Below the pieces are notes generated by a model. The model was not told the origin of the DNA. It made no database searches and worked only from the letters and a program-made list of their open reading frames with translations. A stretch of DNA of 21,004 bases. It comes from DATJGR01 sp032124855. Lineage in GTDB: Bacteria > Pseudomonadota > Gammaproteobacteria > Pseudomonadales > Azotimanducaceae. The position numbers were made by a program, and so were the translations under genes. Positions 14,255-21,004 of the stretch are shown in pieces. Numbering within the stretch: position 1 is the first letter of the stretch; each line of letters starts with the position of its first letter. The stretch is taken from contig JAQBCT010000007.1 of assembly GCA_032124855.1 (NCBI GenBank), positions 1-21,004 of the forward strand, read 5' to 3'.

Positions 14255-15364
14255 TTAGGCCTGGACGGCTTCGAGGTTGGTGATCAGCCGGTCTTTCCAT
14301 CGTGGCAGGCTGCCCAGATTCACCGACAGCAGTTTGGCGCGGCGATAAAACATGTGGCAGTCGAATTCCCAGGTGAAGCCCATACCGCCGTGGGTCTGGA
14401 TGTTCTCCTTGGATGCTTCGTGAAATGCCTCGGTGGCGCTGACGCGCGCGGTGGCCGCGGCCACCGGCAGTTCAGGTGCATCGGTGGAAAGCGCCCAGGC
14501 GCCGTAATAGCAGTTTGAATGCGCCAGCGTGTTGGCGATGTACATGTCGGCGAGCTTGTGTTTGATCGCCTGAAACGATGCGATGGGTCGACCAAATGCG
14601 TAGCGGCCCATCGCATAGTTCTTCGCCATTTCCAGCGCCGCCTGCGCACCGCCGACTTGTTCGAATGCGAACAGCACTGCTGCGCGATCAAACAGGCGTT
14701 CGGCCTGATTCCAGCCTTTACCGACTTTGCCCAGCAATTCGCCCTCGGCATCGCTGAAGCGGATGGCGGCATGCGAGCGCGTGGGATCCAGCGTGGGCAC
14801 CACCTCGCGCTTCACGCCGGGACCGTTGAGGTCGATGATGTACATCGACGCCTGCTTCTTGTCTTCCCTGGCCAGCACGATGGCGAAGTCGGCCAGATCC
14901 CCGTCCGGCACCGGTAGCTTCGTGCCCTTGAGACAGCCTTTCTTCGCTCGCGTCTTCAGCGACTTGCGCGGTTCGCCCACCCCTTCGGCGATAGCGAACG
15001 TACCGATCCACTCGCCCGCAGCCAGCTTTGGCAGATAGCGGTTCTTCTGCTTCTTGCTGCCGAACGCAAGTATGGCTTCGGTGGCGAGGTAGACGCTGGA
15101 TGAAAACGGTGTTGGCGCCAGACTGCGTCCGAGTTCCTCGGCGAGCACGCACAGTTCCAGATAACCCAATCCGATGCCGCCGAATTCCTCGGGGATGGCT
15201 GTGCCGGTCCAGCCCAGCTCGACCATCCCGCGCCACAGCTTCGCGTCGAACGGTTCGTGGCCGTCCAGCACGCGGCGCACGGCGGTGAGGGGACATTTGT
15301 CGGCGAGGAAGGATTGCGCCTGATCGCGCAACAGATTCTGTTCGTCGGAAAACTCGAAATTCAT
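14255..15364 (-). CDS. Acyl-CoA dehydrogenase (second subunit type)
   Basis: A 369-residue acyl-CoA dehydrogenase. The N-terminus MNFEFSDEQNLLRD is typical, with IPEEFGGIGLGYLE at 58-70. The middle domain is less canonical: the usual [FL]-x-E-P-x-x-G-S-D signature is replaced by AIAEGVGEPRKS (124-135). The C-terminal domain retains YAFGRPIASFQAIKH and QTHGGMGFTWE, in which Glu333 sits where the catalytic base of many family members is. AGGA precedes the ATG. Having one partner with this Glu and another with the standard FAD signature suggests that the two may form a mixed complex, which is inference. Confidence 0.92.
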   Translation of the reverse strand: MNFEFSDEQNLLRDQAQSFLADKCPLTAVRRVLDGHEPFDAKLWRGMVELGWTGTAIPEEFGGIGLGYLELCVLAEELGRSLAPTPFSSSVYLATEAILAFGSKKQKNRYLPKLAAGEWIGTFAIAEGVGEPRKSLKTRAKKGCLKGTKLPVPDGDLADFAIVLAREDKKQASMYIIDLNGPGVKREVVPTLDPTRSHAAIRFSDAEGELLGKVGKGWNQAERLFDRAAVLFAFEQVGGAQAALEMAKNYAMGRYAFGRPIASFQAIKHKLADMYIANTLAHSNCYYGAWALSTDAPELPVAAATARVSATEAFHEASKENIQTHGGMGFTWEFDCHMFYRRAKLLSVNLGSLPRWKDRLITNLEAVQA

Positions 15365-15486
15365 GTGCAGATCCTGACGCTGAAAGGATGGGGTGATCGG
15401 GGAAAAAGGGCAGTGATTCAAACGCATTAGCCCTTAAGTGGCAAGCCAGGGCGTGGCGTTTGCTACGTACCGGAGAAGGCGCGCAG

Positions 15487-15858
15487 CTAGTCGATGGTTG
15501 AGCTGCCGCGTTGCTTGCGCGCTTCGAGACGCGTGCTGCGCGTTGCCTTCGCGTATGTGGCAAACCTGCGGCCCAGGATGATCAGCACCAGGGTGCTCGC
15601 GAAGCCAGCCAGCACAGGATAGACCCAGCCCCGCAGCGGATCCTGCGCGCCGGGCGCGCTGTGAATCCCCGCGAGCAGCGCAACCGCCAGGGCAACCGCC
15701 AGCGCGTTGGCGACGATGAGATACGCACCCAATGCGCCCACGGCCGGTAGCAGAAGGCGCTGCGCAAGCGCCTGACTCTCGGGCTCGTAGCTGAGCAGAA
15801 AGATGATCATCAGTGCGAGTCCGCAACTGCGCCGGAGCGTAGTTTGCGTCCCGCTCAC
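15487..15858 (-). CDS. Small membrane protein of unknown function
   Basis: A 123-residue hydrophobic protein with about four membrane segments (near 12-23, 35-50, 51-66 and 78-96) and a basic C-terminal tail rich in Arg and Lys. I do not recognise a family. The reading frame is preferred over an overlapping one on the same strand because of its clear membrane pattern and because its GTG start overlaps the stop of the SDR gene by four bases (GTGA). It lies 122 bases upstream of the acyl-CoA dehydrogenase pair. Confidence 0.65.
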   Translation of the reverse strand: MSGTQTTLRRSCGLALMIIFLLSYEPESQALAQRLLLPAVGALGAYLIVANALAVALAVALLAGIHSAPGAQDPLRGWVYPVLAGFASTLVLIILGRRFATYAKATRSTRLEARKQRGSSTID

Positions 15859-16637
15859 GTCAGGATGCCCAATGCGCCGCCGTCAATGCGGATGTTCTGG
15901 CCATGGATGGCATCGGCGCGCGGGCTCGCCAGGAACGCCACCAGATCCGCCACTTCGTCGCGCCGCACGACCCGCCCGATTGGGATATCCGCTGCCACGT
16001 GAGGTTCCACGTCAGCCCACGTATCGCCCCAGCCGTTGCGTTTGCCCTGAGCGACATAACTGGCCTCCACCTCGGCGGTGTGAATGAGACCCGGCGAGAT
16101 GAGGTTCACGGTGATCCCGGCGCCGGCGACCTCTTTGGCCAGACTCATCGTCATCGTAGCCAGCGCGCCCTTGGCGGCGTAGTACGCGGGCATGCGCGCC
16201 GCCGGACGGGTGGAGCCGACGGTGCCGAGATTGATCACCCGGCCCCAGCCACGGTTGCGCATTCCGGGCAACAACCGCTGGATCAGCCGCTGGGCAGACA
16301 GCACGTTGTGCTGGTACATCGCAAGCCAGTCCTCGGTGGCGGAATCGGCCCAGCGTCCGGTGATCGCGGTGCCGTAGTTGTTCACCAGAATATCAACGGC
16401 CGGCGCGGCGTCGCGGCAACGTGAGTCCAGCTCATCGGCGCCGGCGTCGGTGGTGATATCACCCCATACCGCTGTGCCACCGTCCAGGGCGGCGCATGCC
16501 GCACGGGCCTGTTCCTGCGTAAATCCGTGCACCAGAACGGTGGCGCCCTCGTCGAGCAAACGGGCCGCGATGCGCGTTCCGGTACCACGATGGCTGCCGG
16601 TGACGAGGGCTGTGTGGTCGGCGAGTTGGAGATCCAT
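15855..16637 (-). CDS. SDR-family oxidoreductase
   Basis: A 260-residue short-chain dehydrogenase/reductase. The nucleotide-binding motif TGSHRGTG is at 13-20, NNYG at 86-89 (usual NNAG), and the catalytic Y152-x3-K156 is in the AYYAAKGAL stretch. The usual catalytic Ser, 13 residues before the Tyr, is replaced by Thr139 in NLGTVGS. PGLIHTAEV and the C-terminal IRIDGGAL are standard. Likely reactions are oxidation of a hydroxyacyl group or reduction of a keto group; the neighbouring acyl-CoA dehydrogenases would fit a beta-oxidation role. The ATG at 16637 is right before the conserved start; no strong ribosome binding site is seen, so a leaderless or weakly translated message is possible. Confidence 0.9.
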   Translation of the reverse strand: MDLQLADHTALVTGSHRGTGTRIAARLLDEGATVLVHGFTQEQARAACAALDGGTAVWGDITTDAGADELDSRCRDAAPAVDILVNNYGTAITGRWADSATEDWLAMYQHNVLSAQRLIQRLLPGMRNRGWGRVINLGTVGSTRPAARMPAYYAAKGALATMTMSLAKEVAGAGITVNLISPGLIHTAEVEASYVAQGKRNGWGDTWADVEPHVAADIPIGRVVRRDEVADLVAFLASPRADAIHGQNIRIDGGALGILT

Positions 16638-16688
16638 GGTCGATACGTTAGACGAAGCCACCGGGGTCCGCCACGACGCGGCCGTCGC

Positions 16689-16694
16689 TATACT
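16689..16694 (+). promoter_or_regulatory. Candidate -10 element of the TauE/SafE gene
   Basis: TATACT lies 39 bases upstream of the start, in the 96-base gap between divergent genes. No good -35 hexamer is seen. It repeats the hexamer found before aguA. Confidence 0.35.
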
Positions 16695-16733
16695 GCGCGG
16701 CCGCTTCCGGGGTTGTGGCGCAAGGCGCGTTTG

Positions 16734-17492
16734 ATGGCACTTGGGATTTTTCTGGCGATCGTTCTGATCGGCAGCTATGTACAGGCGGTGGCAGGTTTTG
16801 CCATGGGCTTGCTGATCATTGCCGTCACCGCGACCGCCGCGCTGTACGACCTGGAAACGGTAGCGGCTACGGTTAGCCTGCTGTCGCTGGTCAACATTCT
16901 GCTGTCGCTGCAAGGTCATTACCACCTGGTGCAGGGCCGCACATTGCGCCTATTGGCCCTCGCGCAACTGCCCGCCATTGCCATCGGCATCTGGCTGCTC
17001 GGTGTACTCAACGCCAGCGCCAGCGCGTGGCTGGAGTTGTTGCTGGCGATTTTTCTTGTGGGCGGAAGTGGCGCGATGATGGTGCGCCCTGCGCCGCGCG
17101 CGGCCCTTTCTTCCACGGCAGGCACGCTTGGTGCTGGCTTCGCCGGCGGGCTTCTCGGCGGTCTATTTGCGGCTTCGGGCCCCGTGATGGGCTGGTTCTG
17201 CTACCGCCAGCCGCTGCGGATCACCGAAATTCGAGCGACGCTGCTGGGTTGTTTCGCTATTACCACGTTGGCGCGCTCGATCTTCGTCGGGGCCATCGGT
17301 GGATTGACGCGCGATGTGCTGTTGATGGCCGCCACGGGACTGCCCCTGGTGCTGCTCGGCACCTGGCTCGGGCGGCGCTATCCCCCGGCACTCGGTGAAG
17401 TGAGCATGCGGCGCGTCGCCTTCGGCCTTCTGCTTGCCATGGGGATGTGGATCGGCGCTACGTCGATGGCACATCTGGCTGGCGCTGCCTGA
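16734..17492 (+). CDS. TauE/SafE-family membrane permease
   Basis: A 252-residue inner-membrane protein of the TauE/SafE (sulfite exporter) family, probably moving sulfite, sulfoacetate or another organosulfur anion. The family is built of two homologous halves with about eight membrane segments; the visible ones start at residues 3, 24, 43, 72, 98, 129, 168 and 190-240. The glycine-rich GAGFAGGLLGGLFAASGP (133-150) is the family motif of the second half. The ATG at 16734 is immediately preceded by an in-frame TTG (16731). Divergent from the SDR gene. Confidence 0.88.
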   Translation: MALGIFLAIVLIGSYVQAVAGFAMGLLIIAVTATAALYDLETVAATVSLLSLVNILLSLQGHYHLVQGRTLRLLALAQLPAIAIGIWLLGVLNASASAWLELLLAIFLVGGSGAMMVRPAPRAALSSTAGTLGAGFAGGLLGGLFAASGPVMGWFCYRQPLRITEIRATLLGCFAITTLARSIFVGAIGGLTRDVLLMAATGLPLVLLGTWLGRRYPPALGEVSMRRVAFGLLLAMGMWIGATSMAHLAGAA

Positions 17493-17615
17493 TCCGATCA
17501 GACACTCGCACTTACATCTCCAGGCAAGTGAGATCGGCTTCGCTTTGTTAGGCTGCCCGGCAGTTGCGTGCATACCAGAAACGCACCAAAAAAAACGTAC
17601 CGGGGGAATTTCGTT

Positions 17616-17774
17616 GTGATCAGCCGCTCAGCCATAGCAATGGGATTGCTGTTCATGGGACTGGCCGCGAGTGCCGCGGCCGTCACTGTCCTGCAGGGTC
17701 CAGTCCCAGGCAACTACGCGCTGCTGGGTGCGGGGATCCTGGCATTGGTCGCGTTGCGCCGTCGCGCCTCATAG
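17616..17774 (+). CDS. CTERM-type mini-protein (signal peptide plus sorting tail)
   Basis: A 52-residue protein. A hydrophobic signal peptide (about 6-23, LLFMGLAASAAA) is followed after only a few residues by PVPGNYALLGAGILALVALRRRAS, which has the layout of an exosortase-type sorting signal: a short VP-x motif, a membrane helix and a terminal arginine cluster. The usual PEP is replaced by VPG. There is almost no mature domain between them. The GTG at 17616 has GGGGGA eight bases upstream; a GTG at 17568 would add 16 basic residues. A strong terminator follows 28 bases after the stop, which supports real expression. Confidence 0.6.
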   Translation: MISRSAIAMGLLFMGLAASAAAVTVLQGPVPGNYALLGAGILALVALRRRAS

Positions 17775-17802
17775 ACTTGCTCCAAAGTTCCAAAGCGTCT
17801 AC

Positions 17803-17827
17803 GGGGGTGCATGCACCCCCTTTTTTT
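17803..17827 (+). terminator. Strong rho-independent terminator
   Basis: GGGGGTGCATGCACCCCC (17803-17820) is a perfect palindrome forming a seven-base-pair stem with a CATG loop, followed directly by seven T residues. It ends the transcript of the 52-residue protein gene. It is the only textbook intrinsic terminator in the window. Confidence 0.95.
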
Positions 17828-17843
17828 GCGCGCTACCGATTCC

Positions 17844-18347
17844 CTAGGCCAAAGGTTTTTCAAACCACGCTACATCCCAGAACCGATCGAATTTGCGGCC
17901 GACCTCGTGCAGGTGTGCCACTTCGACGAATCCGAAGCGGCGGTGAAATGCAATCGACGGTGCGTTTGGCAGCGCGATCAGCGCATAGGCCCGGTGAAGA
18001 TCTTGCGGAGCCAACGCCGCGAATAGTGCGGCGTAGAGCGCGTGGCCATGGCCGGCACCGGTCATCGCAGGTGCGAGATAGACACTCACTTCAACTGATG
18101 TGCCGTAGGCCGCCTTGGCTTGCAGCGGAGCGGCACATGCGTAGCCGACCACAGTGGCCTCCTGCTCCAGTACGAAGCAGTGATGGCGTCGGCCGTCGAA
18201 CTGTTTGAACCAGGGTTGCCGCGTGTCGGTGGTATGCGGTTCAACGTCGAAAGTGAAATGCGTGGTTGCGATGTAGTGGTTGTAGATCGCAACGATCCCG
18301 GCGAGGTCTTCGTCGCGGGCAGCTCGAATGGTGGTGGGTCGGGTCAT
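17844..18347 (-). CDS. GNAT acetyltransferase (phosphinothricin acetyltransferase-like)
   Basis: A 167-residue GCN5-related N-acetyltransferase resembling the Pat/YwnH branch that acetylates phosphinothricin or methionine sulfoximine-type compounds. The N-terminus IRAARDEDLAGIVAIYNHYI, SVEVSVYLAP with Glu86, the acetyl-CoA loop TGAGHGHALYAALF (97-110) and the late HRRFGFVEVAHLHEVGRKFDRF are all typical. The acetyl-CoA loop has Thr-Gly where most members have Arg-Gly, a mild change. The ATG at 18347 is chosen by homology; the ribosome binding site is weak. Divergent from the acyltransferase gene. Confidence 0.9.
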   Translation of the reverse strand: MTRPTTIRAARDEDLAGIVAIYNHYIATTHFTFDVEPHTTDTRQPWFKQFDGRRHHCFVLEQEATVVGYACAAPLQAKAAYGTSVEVSVYLAPAMTGAGHGHALYAALFAALAPQDLHRAYALIALPNAPSIAFHRRFGFVEVAHLHEVGRKFDRFWDVAWFEKPLA

Positions 18348-18384
18348 GACTATGGGGCCGGAGTGCCGTTCGCGACGATTCCGC

Positions 18385-18414
18385 ATTGTATTCAAAGGCC
18401 ATTCGCTGCGGAAA
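18385..18414 (-). promoter_or_regulatory. Candidate promoter of the GNAT gene
   Basis: On the - strand TTTCCG (18414-18409) and TACAAT (18390-18385) are separated by 18 bases. The -10 is a good match and the -35 weak. It lies 38 bases upstream of the GNAT start. Confidence 0.4.
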
Positions 18415-18522
18415 GCACGCTGCCCCCACGATCGGTGGCCAACGCCCATCCAGAGGTGCGCCGGGACGCTTTTGCGCGAGGGCGCTTTTGGCTATGGTGG
18501 CGCACCACTGAAACGAGCGCCA

Positions 18523-19647
18523 GTGACCGACTTCGAATCCATCCGCCCCTATCGTGACGACGAGGTGACTGCAGTACTGCGGCGCCTTGCGCGCGATCGG
18601 GCGATGTTGCGCGACGTGGCACGATTCATTGCCCCTGCGCTAAGTCGTTGGGCAATGCCTGTTGCCCGTTGGCAGATCGGTCGAAAACTCCGCGGTGCCT
18701 TTGCGCAGATTGAAACCGTCGATGCTTTGCAGGGCCAGCTAGCGAATCTCTTCGAGCGCATGATCGAGGACACCACCGACGGCTTCACCGTGTCGGGCCT
18801 CGAGCTGCTCGACCCGGCGCGGCGTTACCTGTTCATTTCAAATCACCGCGACATCGCGCTCGACTCCGGGTTCGTCAACGTCGCCCTCTACCGAGCAGGC
18901 CACGCAACGACCCGCATGGCGTTCGGCGACAATCTGCTGCGCACCGGCTACGCCGCCGACGTCATGCGATTGAATAAAGGCTTCATCGTGCAACGGGGCA
19001 AGAAGGCTGGGAAGGTGGCATTCGCGTCGATGTCGCTGACATCGCGCTACATCCGTCACTCGCTCGAGACCGGCAACTCGGTGTGGATTGCGCAGCGCGA
19101 AGGGCGCGCCAAGGATGGCGTGGATCTCACGGAACCTGCCTTGATCAAGATGCTGACGCTGGCGTTTCGCGGTGATATTCCCGACCTGAACGAGGTCGTG
19201 TCGCGGCTTTCGATCGTCCCCGTGGCCGTATCGTATGAGGTGGATCCCTGTGATGAGGCGAAGGCGGCCGAGTTACTCGCCATCGAGCAACACGGCGCAT
19301 ATGCCAAGTCGCCAGGCGAAGACCTGCGCACCATCATCGCGAGCGTAACCGGCACCAAGGGCCGCGTGCATCTGAGCATTGGCACGCCGCTCGTGGGCAG
19401 CTTCGACAATGCGGATGCCGTGGCGGTGGCGGTTGATCTGCAGATTGCGCGTGGATTTCAGTTGTTTCCGACGCATCTGCACGCTGCGCGTCTCGCGCAA
19501 CTGAACTGTGCGGGCCCCGTCGACCTGGGTCGTCAGCTCGCAACCTTCGAGGCGCGGCTTGCTGCAACCCAGGCAGACTTGCGCCGGCACATCGTGCGGC
19601 AGTACGCCAATCCGGTGGCGCGCGGTCTGGAACTGGGTCTGGTCTGA
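18523..19647 (+). CDS. Glycerolipid-type acyltransferase (PlsC/PlsB-like)
   Basis: A 374-residue acyltransferase of the glycerophosphate acyltransferase superfamily, probably membrane-associated and acting in phospholipid or storage-lipid synthesis. NHRDIALDS (107-115) corresponds to the catalytic histidine-aspartate motif, but with five residues between His108 and Asp114 instead of the usual four. FGDNLLR and the VQRGKKAG region follow, AQREGRAKDG (190-199) fills the role of the substrate-binding motif III, and IVPVAVSYEVDPC (231-243) that of motif IV. The start is a GTG at 18523; the upstream ribosome binding site is weak (ACGAG). It converges on srkA with 20 bases between stops. Confidence 0.87.
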   Translation: MTDFESIRPYRDDEVTAVLRRLARDRAMLRDVARFIAPALSRWAMPVARWQIGRKLRGAFAQIETVDALQGQLANLFERMIEDTTDGFTVSGLELLDPARRYLFISNHRDIALDSGFVNVALYRAGHATTRMAFGDNLLRTGYAADVMRLNKGFIVQRGKKAGKVAFASMSLTSRYIRHSLETGNSVWIAQREGRAKDGVDLTEPALIKMLTLAFRGDIPDLNEVVSRLSIVPVAVSYEVDPCDEAKAAELLAIEQHGAYAKSPGEDLRTIIASVTGTKGRVHLSIGTPLVGSFDNADAVAVAVDLQIARGFQLFPTHLHAARLAQLNCAGPVDLGRQLATFEARLAATQADLRRHIVRQYANPVARGLELGLV

Positions 19648-19649
19648 CT

Positions 19650-19666
19650 GACGCGCGTGTCGCGTC
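19650..19666. terminator. Short hairpin between convergent genes
   Basis: GACGCG and CGCGTC form a six-base-pair stem with a five-base loop in the 20-base gap between the acyltransferase and srkA stops. There is no T-run, so a termination role is weakly supported. Confidence 0.3.
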
Positions 19667-19667
19667 G

Positions 19668-20651
19668 CTAAGGCGCCAGTGGCGGCTCGTCCATCGCGGC
19701 GAGCTGTTCACGCAGAAAGAGAATGTGTTCGGACCAGTAGCGGGTGCTGCCGAAGGTGGGGAAGCCCAGCGGAAAGGCCGGATCGTGCCAGCGCCGGGCG
19801 ATCCAGCCCGCGTGGTGGATGATGCGCAGCGTGCGCAGCGACTCGATGCTGGCCAGCTCACGCGTGTCGAATTCCAGAAACGTGTCGTAGCCCTTCAGCA
19901 ACTGCCCCAGTGAACGCGTCTGTTCTTCGCGGTCACCGGACAGCAGCATCCATAGATCTTGAACCGCAGGCCCCATCACCGTGTCGTCGAAGTCGACGAA
20001 ATGGGGGGCATCGTCACGCCACAGCACGTTGCCTGGATGGCAGTCGCCATGAATGCGTCCGCCGCGCGGCAATGCCGTTGCGGCGATCCTCGACAACAGA
20101 TGCTCCGTCAGTGATGTGTAGGCATCGACCAATTCGTCCGGAACGAAGTTCCCAGCGAGCACGAATGCCACGGACTCGTGACCCAGGCGCTGCGCTGTGA
20201 ATGGCAGACGGTGGGCAAACGTCGCCGTGCGCCCGACACGGTGGATGCGCGCGAGGGTGCGCCCCAGCACCTTCAGATTGGCTTCCGATTCGAGATTCGG
20301 CGCGTGACCGCCCTGACGGGGAAACAGCGCGAAGCGAAATGTATCGTGGCGCAACAGGGTGCCGCCGTCGGGCCCTGGCAATGGAGCGATGCACGGCAAC
20401 TCCGCCGCCGCGAGTTCCGCGAGGAAGGCATGCTCCTCCTCGATTGCAGCATCGGTCAGGCGCTCGGGCCGATAGAACTTCGCGATGATCTTCGTGCCGT
20501 CTTCGAGGCCGATCTGATACACGCGATTTTCATAGCTGTTCAATGCCAGCAAATGCCCATCGCAACGATAGTCGCACGCTTCGATCGCTGTGAGGATCTG
20601 ATCGGGACCGAGACTCGCGTAGGGGGTCTCGCTGGTGTCTGGAACTGTCAT
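19668..20651 (-). CDS. srkA: Stress response kinase A (SrkA/YihE)
   Basis: A 327-residue Ser/Thr kinase of the choline-kinase fold; the E. coli protein is 328 residues long and is reported to guard against stress-induced programmed death. LNSYENRVYQIGLEDG (37-52) is the nucleotide-binding loop, IIAKFYRPER holds the ATP-contacting Lys58, RIHGDCHPGNVLW (199-211) is the catalytic loop with Asp203 and Asn208, and FVDFDD (218-223) the metal-binding motif. Its ATG shares one base with the modC stop (TGATG), so it is likely coupled to the molybdate transporter gene, a context different from E. coli, where it precedes dsbA. Confidence 0.95.
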   Translation of the reverse strand: MTVPDTSETPYASLGPDQILTAIEACDYRCDGHLLALNSYENRVYQIGLEDGTKIIAKFYRPERLTDAAIEEEHAFLAELAAAELPCIAPLPGPDGGTLLRHDTFRFALFPRQGGHAPNLESEANLKVLGRTLARIHRVGRTATFAHRLPFTAQRLGHESVAFVLAGNFVPDELVDAYTSLTEHLLSRIAATALPRGGRIHGDCHPGNVLWRDDAPHFVDFDDTVMGPAVQDLWMLLSGDREEQTRSLGQLLKGYDTFLEFDTRELASIESLRTLRIIHHAGWIARRWHDPAFPLGFPTFGSTRYWSEHILFLREQLAAMDEPPLAP

Positions 20652-21004
20652 CAGTGCAGCGTCGCCAGCGCCACCGTCTTGATCAGTGCGGTGACGTGCT
20701 GGCCCGCCTGCAGCGCCAGGTGATCGCGTGAGTAGCGGGTGATCTGGCTGAGCAGGCGCTGGCCCTCGCATTGCAAGGTGACACTGCAGGTCCCATCTGC
20801 CGCTTCGTGCAGTGTCTCTATGCTGCTGGGCAGCTGATTGAGCACGCTCAGTCCGGTTACGGCCTGGGTTGCCAGACTGACATCCCGCGCGGGTACGAGC
20901 ACGCGAACGTCGGTCCAGCCGGCGGGGACCTGGCCCCGCAGATAGAGTGAGGAATTACCCAACTTGAGCTCCGTGAGATCGTAGTGTGCGTCATAGTGCG
21001 CGAC
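20651..21004 (-). CDS. modC: Molybdate ABC transporter ATPase, C-terminal TOBE part (runs off window)
   Basis: The last 117 residues of a protein read in from the right edge. VAHYDAHYDLTELKLG followed by VRVLVPARDVSLATQAV and SVLNQLPSSIETL is characteristic of the region that joins the ATPase to the TOBE domain of ModC, and QRLLSQITRYSRDHLAL with AGQHVTALIKTVAL completes the domain. The TOBE domain binds molybdate or tungstate in this family. The ATPase part with Walker motifs is outside the window. The stop overlaps the srkA start by one base. Confidence 0.88.
   Translation of the reverse strand, partial: VAHYDAHYDLTELKLGNSSLYLRGQVPAGWTDVRVLVPARDVSLATQAVTGLSVLNQLPSSIETLHEAADGTCSVTLQCEGQRLLSQITRYSRDHLALQAGQHVTALIKTVALATLH

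Noticed and set aside
15434..15826. Alternative - strand frame over the small membrane protein
   Set aside because: It is Arg/Ala-rich without a fold pattern, whereas the chosen frame shows membrane segments and a GTGA overlap with the upstream gene.
1..21004. CRISPR arrays, insertion-sequence transposases, prophage genes, rRNA
   Set aside because: No regularly spaced repeats, transposase or integrase motifs or rRNA stretches were seen on either strand.

Overview
The window is a GC-rich stretch of bacterial chromosome, densely coding on both strands, with no phage, integrase, CRISPR or rRNA/tRNA gene that I can support. The gene set points to an environmental gammaproteobacterium: isocitrate dehydrogenase kinase/phosphatase (AceK), a SrkA-type kinase, the agmatine deiminase/carbamoylputrescine amidase route, and a protein ending in a CTERM-type sorting tail. 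The exact order is not decided by the sequence; a relative of the Nevskiales/Steroidobacterales/Xanthomonadales is my guess.

Layout. 1-1605 (-): an unknown partial gene, an ABM-fold protein, a VOC/glyoxalase-fold protein and a small DUF3307 membrane protein. 1775-6760 (+): a four-gene polyamine operon, aguA-speY-speA-aguB. SpeA makes agmatine from arginine, AguA makes N-carbamoylputrescine, AguB makes putrescine, and the deoxyhypusine-synthase-like SpeY probably makes homospermidine from it. 6768-8493 (-): tightly overlapped genes for a small lipoprotein, an L,D-transpeptidase, a Nudix protein and a YaiI-family protein. 8551-9453 (-): an APH-family phosphotransferase. 9762-10070 (+): a glycine-rich RRM RNA-binding protein with a structured leader. 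10071-10338: a hairpin-dense intergenic region that holds a 35-bp imperfect palindrome resembling a small mobile or REP-like element.

10339-10623 (-): a DUF4242 protein. 10765-16637 (-): a likely catabolic cluster read as SDR, small membrane protein, two acyl-CoA dehydrogenases, DUF2628 protein, aceK. It would link acyl-CoA oxidation to control of the glyoxylate bypass. 16734-17492 (+): a TauE/SafE permease. 17616-17774 (+): a 52-residue protein that is only a signal peptide plus a CTERM-like tail, followed by a textbook terminator. 17844-18347 (-): a GNAT acetyltransferase. 18523-19647 (+): a glycerolipid-type acyltransferase. 19668-21004 (-): srkA coupled to the 3' end of modC.

The best candidates for something new are the DHS-like gene inside a complete agmatine-to-putrescine operon, the palindromic element and neighbouring large hairpin at 10142-10330, the structured leader of the RRM gene, and the CTERM-only mini-protein.
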